From Candidatus Enterococcus ferrettii (lineage in GTDB: Bacteria > Bacillota > Bacilli > Lactobacillales > Enterococcaceae): a stretch of 64,000 nt of DNA. Below are positions 31,102-38,045 of the stretch, piece by piece (position 1 is the stretch's first letter; the number at the start of each line of letters is the position of its first letter). The stretch lies in the NCBI RefSeq assembly GCF_017377655.1, contig NZ_JAFREL010000026.1:37874-101873 (forward strand), written 5' to 3'. The notes beneath the pieces were generated by a model. The model had not been told where the DNA came from. It ran no database searches and worked only from the letters and a program-made list of their open reading frames with translations. The translations under genes and the position numbers were made by a program.

Positions 31102-31946
31102 GTTATGTTTATCAACCGAATACTCCCTTTGAACAACGAGCACTTTTTGATATTGATTTAGCAGTCGAGGAGGGCTCTTACACCGCGTTAGTTGGTCATA
31201 CTGGAAGTGGTAAATCAACGCTTTTGCAGCATCTGAATGCTTTGTTGAAGCCTACAGCAGGTCAGGTGAAGATTGGAGATCGTCTGATCAAACCAGATAC
31301 TGATAATAAGAATTTGAAACCCGTGCGCAAGAAGGTTGGAATTGTTTTTCAGTTTCCTGAAGCGCAGCTATTTGAAGAAACAGTTGCTAAAGATATTGCT
31401 TTTGGTCCTCAAAATTTTGGTATTAGTGAAGAAGAAGCGTTAAGGATAGCTGCAGAAATGATTAATCTGGTCGGACTAGACGAGAGTTATTTAGAACGAT
31501 CACCTTTTGAATTATCTGGTGGTCAGATGCGTCGAGTTGCGATTGCTGGAGTATTAGCAATGCAGCCAGAAGTTTTAGTGTTAGATGAGCCAACAGCGGG
31601 TTTAGATCCTGCGGGACGCAAAGAGATGATGGATATCTTTTGGCGGTTGCATAAGGAACGAAACATGACAATTGTTCTGGTGACTCATTTAATGGATGAT
31701 GTGGCTAATTTTGCTAATTTTATGTATGTTTTGGAAAAAGGTCAAGTAGTGAAAAGCGGAACACCACAAATAGTTTTTCAAAATGTTGAATGGTTAAAGG
31801 AAAAACAGCTAGGCGTACCTGCTGCAAGTACCTTCGCTGAGAAGATGCAGGAGAAAGGTGCGAACTTTGCACAGCTTCCTTTAACTGAATCTGAGTTGGC
31901 TGATTGGATTATTCACGAGGCAGGAGGTACTGTCCATGATGAATAA
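31077..31946 (+). CDS. ecfA2: energy-coupling factor transporter ATPase EcfA2
   Basis: 289 residues. [50 protein letters not shown] and [13 protein letters not shown]. The Q-loop FPEAQLF is typical of EcfA2 as opposed to EcfA1. Overlaps genes on both sides, so the three are translationally coupled. Confidence 0.93.
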   Translation: MDIRFEKVSYVYQPNTPFEQRALFDIDLAVEEGSYTALVGHTGSGKSTLLQHLNALLKPTAGQVKIGDRLIKPDTDNKNLKPVRKKVGIVFQFPEAQLFEETVAKDIAFGPQNFGISEEEALRIAAEMINLVGLDESYLERSPFELSGGQMRRVAIAGVLAMQPEVLVLDEPTAGLDPAGRKEMMDIFWRLHKERNMTIVLVTHLMDDVANFANFMYVLEKGQVVKSGTPQIVFQNVEWLKEKQLGVPAASTFAEKMQEKGANFAQLPLTESELADWIIHEAGGTVHDE

Positions 31947-32733
31947 GCTGATATTCGGCCGCTTCATTCCTGGAGATTCAATTATTCACCGTCTGGATCC
32001 ACGAGCGAAACTGGTTGCTAGCTTTTATTTTATTGGAATTATCTTTTTAGCGAATAATTGGCAAAGCTATTTGTTTCTAGCGATTTTTACCTTGGGGGCG
32101 GTTATGCTGTCCAAGGTTGACTTGCGTTTTTTCATTCGTGGGGTTCGACCATTGATTTGGTTAATTATGTTTACTGTTATACTGCAGATGCTTTTTACAC
32201 GTGGAGGAACGTTGTATTGGTCTTGGGGGATTTTTAGTCTTTCAGGATATGGAATTCAAAATGGTTTGTTCATTTTTTGCCGTTTCATTCTGATAATCTT
32301 CATGTCAACCTTACTAACATTGACAACACCACCATTATCGATGTCAGATGCGATAGAATCGCTTCTAGGGCCTTTTCGAGTGGTGCATGTTCCAGTTCAT
32401 GAGATTGCATTAATGCTTTCTATTGCGCTTAGATTCGTTCCTACACTGATGGACGAAACTGAGAAGATTATGAATGCTCAGCGTGCGCGAGGAGTGGATT
32501 TTGGTGAAGGCAATTTGATTCAAAAAGTGAAAGCAGTTGTTCCTCTGCTGATTCCATTGTTTGTCAGCAGCTTCAATCGTGCGGAAGATTTGGCTACAGC
32601 GATGGAGGCCCGAGGCTATCGAGGCGGTGAAGGCCGAAGCAAGTACCGTGTCCTGAAGTGGTCTGGTTGCGATACAGCGGTTATTGTTGTTTTCGCAGTA
32701 GTTACTGTAGGATTAATCTTTTTACGAAGCTAA
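31936..32733 (+). CDS. ecfT: energy-coupling factor transporter transmembrane protein EcfT
   Basis: 265 residues with about six helices. The [13 protein letters not shown] opening and two coupling motifs, [10 protein letters not shown] and [11 protein letters not shown] (A-R-G pairs), contact the two ATPases. SD GGAGGT. Ends on a terminator. Confidence 0.94.
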   Translation: MMNKLIFGRFIPGDSIIHRLDPRAKLVASFYFIGIIFLANNWQSYLFLAIFTLGAVMLSKVDLRFFIRGVRPLIWLIMFTVILQMLFTRGGTLYWSWGIFSLSGYGIQNGLFIFCRFILIIFMSTLLTLTTPPLSMSDAIESLLGPFRVVHVPVHEIALMLSIALRFVPTLMDETEKIMNAQRARGVDFGEGNLIQKVKAVVPLLIPLFVSSFNRAEDLATAMEARGYRGGEGRSKYRVLKWSGCDTAVIVVFAVVTVGLIFLRS

Positions 32734-32757
32734 GCTTGGAGCGATCCAAGCTTTTTT
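32732..32757 (+). terminator. ecfT terminator
   Basis: AAGCTTGG (32732-32739), loop AGCGAT, CCAAGCTT (32746-32753), then T-run. It overlaps the ecfT stop codon and lies about 27 nt before truA, so truA depends on read-through or an unseen promoter. Confidence 0.8.
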
Positions 32758-32783
32758 AAATGATAATTATTAGGAGAATAAGA

Positions 32784-33539
32784 ATGGTTAGATATAAGGC
32801 AGTTATTGCTTACGATGGGACCAACTTTCATGGATTTCAGCGGCAGCCGAATGGACGAACGGTTCAAGAAGAAATTGAAAATACGCTCCAGAAAATGAAT
32901 AATGGACAGCCAATCATGATTTTTGGATCGGGCCGTACTGATGCAGGGGTCCATGCAATAGGTCAGGTGATTCACTTTGACTTTCCCCAGGAACGACCTG
33001 AGGAGCGTATGCGTTTTGGTTTGGATACTCAGACACCGGATGATATTGCCGTTCGTTCAATTGAAATTGTATCTGAGGAGTTTCATGCTCGTTATGATGT
33101 ACAAGAAAAAACGTATCAATTCAAAGTTCAAATCCAGAAACCTCGTAGCCCTTTTCTACGTTTCTACGCTGCTTATTATCCGTATCCTTTAGACTTGGAT
33201 AAAATTCAGCAAGCTTTACCAGATTTGCTGGGAACTCATGATTTTACTTCCTTTTGTGCAACAGGTAGTTCGATTGAAGATAAGGTGCGGACGATTTATC
33301 AGGCAGATATGGAGGTAAACGCTGATCGTAGTGAGATTACTTTCATTTTTCGGGGGAATGGTTTTTTATACAAAATGATTCGTATTCTTGTTGGAACGCT
33401 GCTAAAAATTGGTAATGGTCGTTTAGCAGCTGACAGCCTCCCTGAAATAATTGCTCAAAAAGATCGAAATGCTGCGGGACCTACTGCTCATCCAGAGGGA
33501 CTGTATTTAGCAGAAGTGAAATATAAAAAAACAAAATAG
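32784..33539 (+). CDS. truA: tRNA pseudouridine(38-40) synthase
   Basis: 251 residues from the ATG at 32784 (TTAGGAG upstream). Catalytic aspartate in GSGRTDAGVHA, plus FHARYDVQEKTYQF and FRGNGFLYKMIRILVGTLL. In B. subtilis truA is followed by rplM-rpsI; that pair is absent here. Confidence 0.96.
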   Translation: MVRYKAVIAYDGTNFHGFQRQPNGRTVQEEIENTLQKMNNGQPIMIFGSGRTDAGVHAIGQVIHFDFPQERPEERMRFGLDTQTPDDIAVRSIEIVSEEFHARYDVQEKTYQFKVQIQKPRSPFLRFYAAYYPYPLDLDKIQQALPDLLGTHDFTSFCATGSSIEDKVRTIYQADMEVNADRSEITFIFRGNGFLYKMIRILVGTLLKIGNGRLAADSLPEIIAQKDRNAAGPTAHPEGLYLAEVKYKKTK

Positions 33540-33559
33540 TTGGATTATTCGTAATTTAG

Positions 33560-33595
33560 GATCAATAGTATTGATAGTCTATTGATCTTTTTTTT
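33560..33595 (+). terminator. truA terminator
   Basis: GATCAATAG (33560-33568) pairs with CTATTGATC (33579-33587), followed by eight T. Confidence 0.88.
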
Positions 33596-33710
33596 GCGCA
33601 TTTTTTGTATATTTTTGTCAATAAATATGCTTAAAGTCGTATTATTTGATAAAAAAATCCAAATTTTGTTAAACTGATTATATATTGAAATAACATGAGG
33701 AGGAATTGTT

Positions 33711-34757
33711 ATGAACAGAGGACTTAGAAGATATTGGCAGTCTGACGCAAGAGAAGCTGGTTTTAATATTTCGTGGGGATCGATTTTTGCAGGAGTAGTA
33801 ACATTCTTTGCACTTCTATTTACTTTTTCTTTAATTGGTTCGGCAATCGGATTCGGCGTGGTTGAGCCAACTTCCAGCAATCCCTTAGAGGGTGTTGGAA
33901 CGAGTGTGATTATTTGGACAGTAGTGACTATGGTTTTATCTTTCTTTGGCGGCGGTTTTGTTGCCGGAATTGCAGCAAGAAGAGTAGGTATCTTGCATGG
34001 CTTTTTAACTTGGGCTACTAGTGTGTTTGCGTTGATTGCAATTTTATCATATGTGACAATTGGTGCCTTTTCAGCAGTAGGTTCTTTATTTGGAAATGTG
34101 ACATCAGCAATTGGTGAGGGAGTAGAAACTGTTGCCTCTGGTACTGGTGAAGCTATTTCTAAAGGCTTTGAGGAAGTCTCTGATAATATTAGCTCGGTTG
34201 ATACCCAAAATCTTCAAAATGAAGTATCTCAAGTATTACAAGATACAGATATTCCAGAGCTTCAGCCAAATTATTTAAGAGATCAACTATCTGAAGCAAC
34301 TGATGAAATTGCGGAAGCCAGTAAACAGATTGTTACGGATCCAAATGATTCCGAACAAGTTATTAATAACCTGTCAAATAAGTTAGAGAATCGGGCAAAA
34401 ACAATTGGCGACTCAGTAGATGAACAAGCTATTGCGAATGCTGTAGAATCTAATACTGATTTAAACCAGCAGCAAGCACAAGAAGCTACCCGAAATATTG
34501 TTGATGGATTGCGCACAGCATCTAATCAAGCACAATCTCAAATTAGAAATGCCCAAGATTCATTAGATCAAGCGCAAAGTGAATTGAATGACGCAATTAG
34601 AGAAGCTCGTCAAACTGCTGAGGAAGCAGCACAAGCAACCTCGCAAGCATCTATCTGGGCTTTTGCCGCAATGATAGCGGGATTAGTTTTAACTTCTGCA
34701 GCGGGATATTTAGGCGCTAATCTAGTAAAAGATCCAGTTGTTGAAGACAAGATGTAA
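33711..34757 (+). CDS. membrane protein with long helical extracytoplasmic or cytoplasmic region, unknown function
   Basis: 348 residues; I do not recognise the family with certainty. Three hydrophobic helices lie in 1-130 (WGSIFAGVVTFFALLFTFSL, then IIWTVVTMVLSFFGGGFVAG, and LTWATSVFALIAILSYVTIG). Residues about 135-310 form an acidic, Q/N/E/A-rich amphipathic region with repeated heptad-like segments (NAQDSLDQAQSELNDAIREA) and no cysteines. A single C-terminal helix (ASIWAFAAMIAGLVLTSAAG) anchors the other end. The arrangement resembles stress-related membrane proteins with apolipoprotein-like helices. SD GAGGAGG. Its terminator is about 130 nt downstream. Confidence 0.75.
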   Translation: MNRGLRRYWQSDAREAGFNISWGSIFAGVVTFFALLFTFSLIGSAIGFGVVEPTSSNPLEGVGTSVIIWTVVTMVLSFFGGGFVAGIAARRVGILHGFLTWATSVFALIAILSYVTIGAFSAVGSLFGNVTSAIGEGVETVASGTGEAISKGFEEVSDNISSVDTQNLQNEVSQVLQDTDIPELQPNYLRDQLSEATDEIAEASKQIVTDPNDSEQVINNLSNKLENRAKTIGDSVDEQAIANAVESNTDLNQQQAQEATRNIVDGLRTASNQAQSQIRNAQDSLDQAQSELNDAIREARQTAEEAAQATSQASIWAFAAMIAGLVLTSAAGYLGANLVKDPVVEDKM

Positions 34758-34956
34758 AAAAGCTTTAATAAAAATGATGAAAAGGAAAAAGTATGCACGT
34801 AATCCAAAAAGGTTAAAAAATACTCTTGGAGTTCTATAGACTGATGGGAGCAGGTAAAGGATACGGCGCTTTAGATCCTATGGGGAAAAGGCGTAGAACA
34901 ATAATCTAACGCCTTTTTTTCTTGGTTTAAAGAGAAAAGGTCAAGGAGGGAACACA
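34758..34956 (+). promoter_or_regulatory. upstream region of the Rnf-like operon
   Basis: A weak promoter (TTAAAA 34813-34818, 16-nt spacer, TATAGA 34835-34840) and a GGAT/ATCC hairpin precede the terminator at 34886-34920. Two 21-codon reading frames occur (34778-34843 and 34844-34909), both rich in K/R, neither with a strong ribosome binding site. Confidence 0.4.
34886..34920 (+). terminator. intrinsic terminator before the rnfC-like gene
   Basis: AAAAGGCGT...ACGCCTTTTTTT with an inner AGA/TCT, stem of 8 bp or more, then seven T. It ends 36 nt before the rnfC-like start, which leaves no room for a promoter after it. Confidence 0.85.
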
Positions 34957-36297
34957 ATGAGAAGAACAGCACCAGGGAAGTTTACCGGGGGATTTAGTTT
35001 TGCTCCATCAACAGAAAAGTTTAAAGAAAAGTGGAAGGTTAAACAAAGTGAAGTTGTCACTTTCGTCCCTGAACGGGTATATATTCCAACTCAACAGCAT
35101 ATTGGTGCGCCACCAAAATTGGTAGTTGACGTAGGCGACCGTGTGAAGGCAGGAGATTTGATTGCAAGGGCAGGAGATTTTGTCAGTGCGAATACCCATG
35201 CAACCATAGCTGGAACAGTCATCGATCTTTTGGATTGGCCAGATAATTCAGGCAATAAAGTTCCAACCATTGTGATAAAGAAAGAAGAAAATGAAGTAAC
35301 TAAGGGAAGTAAGCAAGCAGAGTCTTTTGAGTCATTGGCTAAGGAGACATTAATCGACCGGGTGTCTGCTGCTGGCGTGGTAGGGATGGGGGGAGCAACT
35401 TTTCCTACCCATGTTAAGTTGACCGTTGATGATGATGCGGAGGTAGAAACCATTGTGTTGAATGGAGCAGAATGCGAACCTTTTTTAGAGGCAGATAATC
35501 TATTAATGCAGGTGGAAAGCAGAAAAGTATTAACTGGTGCCCGAATTGCTAAAAAAATCTTAGGTGCTAAAAAAATAATTATCGCTGTCGAAGATGACAA
35601 ACCAGAAGCAATTCAAAAAATGCGAGAAGTTACAGAGTCGTTTACAGATGTTTCTATTGAAGCTGTTGCTACTAGTTATCCGCAAGGTGGTGAAAAACAA
35701 TTACTAGAAGGTTTGTTAGATGTTGAGGTAGATTTAGAGGGATTACCGGTAGATTCAGGTGTCTATTTAATGAATGTAGCTACATCTGCAGCAGTGGCAG
35801 ATGCAGTGGAGCGGCAGGAACCATTAATTAATCGGCTTTGTACAGTGACGGGGGATGTCAAAAATAAGCAAACGGTGTCTTGTCCGATTGGAACTTTGAC
35901 AGGGGATTTGATAGATTTTTGTGGGGGTTTTGAAGGGGATCCGCGAAAGATATTTGTTGGAGGACCGATGATGGGACAAGCGATTGATACTTTGGAAGTG
36001 CCAATTACTAAGTCAAGCAATGGTCTGGTGGTTATCAATACAGAGCATGCAATGTATTACGAGGAAAGTCCGTGTATTCGTTGCAATCTATGTGCTGAAG
36101 TATGTCCGATGCGGTTAGAACCACAAAACTTAGATCTTTATTATCGAGCGGGAGATTACAAACGTTGTCAGGATTTGATGGCGGATGCTTGTATTAATTG
36201 TGGTGCATGTACCTACGTTTGCCCGGCAAGACGAAATTTAGCAAAAAATATTACGGCAGCTGCAGGTAAAATCGAAGAATTGTTACAGGAGGCTTAA
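34957..36297 (+). CDS. rnfC: RnfC-like electron transport complex subunit
   Basis: 446 residues. N-terminal barrel/hybrid region with IPTQQHIGAPPKLVVDVGD and FVSANTHATIAGTV (about 43-87); flavin/NADH-binding region with GVVGMGGATFPTHVK (140-154) and NGAECEPFLEADNLLM (169-184); SLBB-like segment; two 4Fe-4S clusters, C373/C376/C379/C383 and C412/C415/C418/C422. In Rnf complexes this is the NAD(H)-reacting peripheral subunit. Followed after 2 nt by the RnfD-like gene. The usual RnfB and RnfG partners are missing here. Confidence 0.88.
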   Translation: MRRTAPGKFTGGFSFAPSTEKFKEKWKVKQSEVVTFVPERVYIPTQQHIGAPPKLVVDVGDRVKAGDLIARAGDFVSANTHATIAGTVIDLLDWPDNSGNKVPTIVIKKEENEVTKGSKQAESFESLAKETLIDRVSAAGVVGMGGATFPTHVKLTVDDDAEVETIVLNGAECEPFLEADNLLMQVESRKVLTGARIAKKILGAKKIIIAVEDDKPEAIQKMREVTESFTDVSIEAVATSYPQGGEKQLLEGLLDVEVDLEGLPVDSGVYLMNVATSAAVADAVERQEPLINRLCTVTGDVKNKQTVSCPIGTLTGDLIDFCGGFEGDPRKIFVGGPMMGQAIDTLEVPITKSSNGLVVINTEHAMYYEESPCIRCNLCAEVCPMRLEPQNLDLYYRAGDYKRCQDLMADACINCGACTYVCPARRNLAKNITAAAGKIEELLQEA

Positions 36298-36299
36298 AA

Positions 36300-37364
36300 A
36301 TGAAAAAAGATGCAAAACAGGTGGATCATGTTTCTGGTAAAAGTGCTCAAGTTTTTGCTGAGGCACAAAAGAATTTCCCTCCGCCAGAAGCCAATCCTCA
36401 TATTCGTGGAGATAATACGACTAGAAATATTATGATGTGGATGATTATTGCTTTAGTACCTTCAATGTTGGGAGCAGGTTATTATTTTGGCATTCGTGTT
36501 TGGGGTTTGTATTTAATTGCTATTGTCACTGCTCAACTTTGCGAAATTGTTTGGTTTAAATTATGTAACCGCGAATTGACTTGGGATCTGAGTGCAATAG
36601 TTACAGCTATTTTATTAACTGCTAACATGCCACCATCAGCACCTTGGTATTTTCCGCTGATTGGTTCAGCCTTTGCTATTATTGTGGTAAAAGAATTTTT
36701 TGGTGGAATTGGTTTTAACTTTATTAATCCAGCACTAGGTGGACGTGCCTTTTTAGTGGCTCTGTTTTTTACTAAGATGTTTGAAATTAGCTGGCCGGCT
36801 CCTCCTTTTAGTCGAATTACACCGGATGTTGTTTCCAGTGCTACTCCGTTGGCTATATTAAATGAAGGAGGCAGTTTATCTGGTCAAGAACTTTTCAATA
36901 CCTTCATTGGGAATATTGGTGGGCGCTTAGGTGAAACAAGTACTTTATTAATTTTGATTGGTGGAGCCATCTTGCTGTACAAGAAAATTATTCATTTGCG
37001 AATTCCATTGACTATGCTGGGGACGATTGCGGTGATCGCTTTTGTTTTTGAAGGTCAAAATTTTTTCGCAGCGGATTTAACGACTGTTCTGGGTTATGTT
37101 TTTGGTGGTGGTGCCGTTTTTGGCGCTTTCTTTATGGCCACAGATTATGCCTCTACCCCATCTACTAGAGCAGGAGAATACTTCTTTGCTTTTTGTTGCG
37201 GCGTGTTAGTCATGTTATTTCGTTACTACGGAGTTACTGAAGAAGGAGTCAGCTATAGTATTTTAATCATGAATTGTTTAACACCATTGATTGATTATCT
37301 TTTACGCAATCGTGTTTTGGGCGAAGAGGGGAATCAGTTATTAAATATTAAATGGAATCGATAG
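36300..37364 (+). CDS. rnfD: RnfD-like flavinylated membrane subunit
   Basis: 354 residues, about nine helices. Family motifs: GGIGFNFINPALGGRAFL (135-152), DVVSSATPLA with the expected FMN-accepting threonine T182 (the common SGAT is SSAT here), GAFFMATDYASTP (275-287) and GVSYSILIMNCLTPLIDYLL (316-335). RnfD carries a covalent FMN and moves electrons through the membrane, coupled to ion transport. An ApbE-type flavin transferase would be needed; none is in this window. Confidence 0.87.
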   Translation: MKKDAKQVDHVSGKSAQVFAEAQKNFPPPEANPHIRGDNTTRNIMMWMIIALVPSMLGAGYYFGIRVWGLYLIAIVTAQLCEIVWFKLCNRELTWDLSAIVTAILLTANMPPSAPWYFPLIGSAFAIIVVKEFFGGIGFNFINPALGGRAFLVALFFTKMFEISWPAPPFSRITPDVVSSATPLAILNEGGSLSGQELFNTFIGNIGGRLGETSTLLILIGGAILLYKKIIHLRIPLTMLGTIAVIAFVFEGQNFFAADLTTVLGYVFGGGAVFGAFFMATDYASTPSTRAGEYFFAFCCGVLVMLFRYYGVTEEGVSYSILIMNCLTPLIDYLLRNRVLGEEGNQLLNIKWNR

Positions 37365-37410
37365 AGTGGCAGGTTAATTTTATAAAATTGAGTCCAGGGA
37401 GGGTGTAAAA

Positions 37411-37992
37411 ATGACGATAGCGAATCGGTTAGTATTTTTCGGATGTGTTTTATTTACCTGTTATTGTGCACAAAAATACAAGCAAAAAAGCGTGCCTGCT
37501 GAGAGCCCTAGTTCAGTTGCTCGTGTAGCCTACGCAGGATTATTAAACTATGCGGCCTACTGCGTTGCAGGATTGTTATTTGCTTTGTTAGTTACTGAGG
37601 TTGGAATTCCAGGAACTGAAAGTGTAATGGAAGTTGTGTATGCAGGTGGGCTGGCTCTAATAGTCAGTGGAGTCACGTTATTTGCACCAAAAAGTAAAAT
37701 ATTTTTGACCGTAGAGTTAAAAAAAATGATGGTTACAGTTGTTTTCTTGTTAAGCACAGCGACGTTTTCTCGAATAGATGCCGTTGATGTTGCTGAATTT
37801 ATTTATCAAGTAATTATTTATGGTGCCATGTACTTTGTGTTTAGCTTGGCTTATATTGGGGCATTGGATCGAATGTCAATGGCGACAATCCCTGCTTTCT
37901 TAAAAGGAATTCCTATTGGAATGATTACGATGTTTTTGATGTATATGAGTTTTTCTTTCTTTAATGGTGTTTTTTTTGGTTCTTTATTTTAA
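37411..37992 (+). CDS. divergent RnfA/RnfE-like integral membrane subunit
   Basis: 193 residues, six helices, the length of RnfA/RnfE. The C-terminal block IPAFLKGIPIGMITMFLMYM aligns with the RnfA/NqrE ending 'vPapFKG..I.MItaGLM'. In canonical RnfA/E, one cysteine in each half binds a 2Fe-2S cluster; here cysteines occur only in the first part (C12, C17, C19, C51), and the matching segment of the second half (VVFLLSTATF, about 111-120) has none. Last gene of the three-gene operon; SD GGGAGGG. Confidence 0.65.
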   Translation: MTIANRLVFFGCVLFTCYCAQKYKQKSVPAESPSSVARVAYAGLLNYAAYCVAGLLFALLVTEVGIPGTESVMEVVYAGGLALIVSGVTLFAPKSKIFLTVELKKMMVTVVFLLSTATFSRIDAVDVAEFIYQVIIYGAMYFVFSLAYIGALDRMSMATIPAFLKGIPIGMITMFLMYMSFSFFNGVFFGSLF

Positions 37993-37993
37993 A

Positions 37994-38045
37994 GTGGAAA
38001 TATAGAAAAGCGGTCGAAGGCAAAAATCCTTTGACCGCTTTTTAT
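37994..38045 (+). terminator. bidirectional terminator
   Basis: AAAGCGGTCGAAGG and CCTTTGACCGCTTT around CAAAAAT, with T-run to the right and A-rich left flank. Ends the Rnf-like operon (plus) and the converging YfhO gene (minus). Confidence 0.85.
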
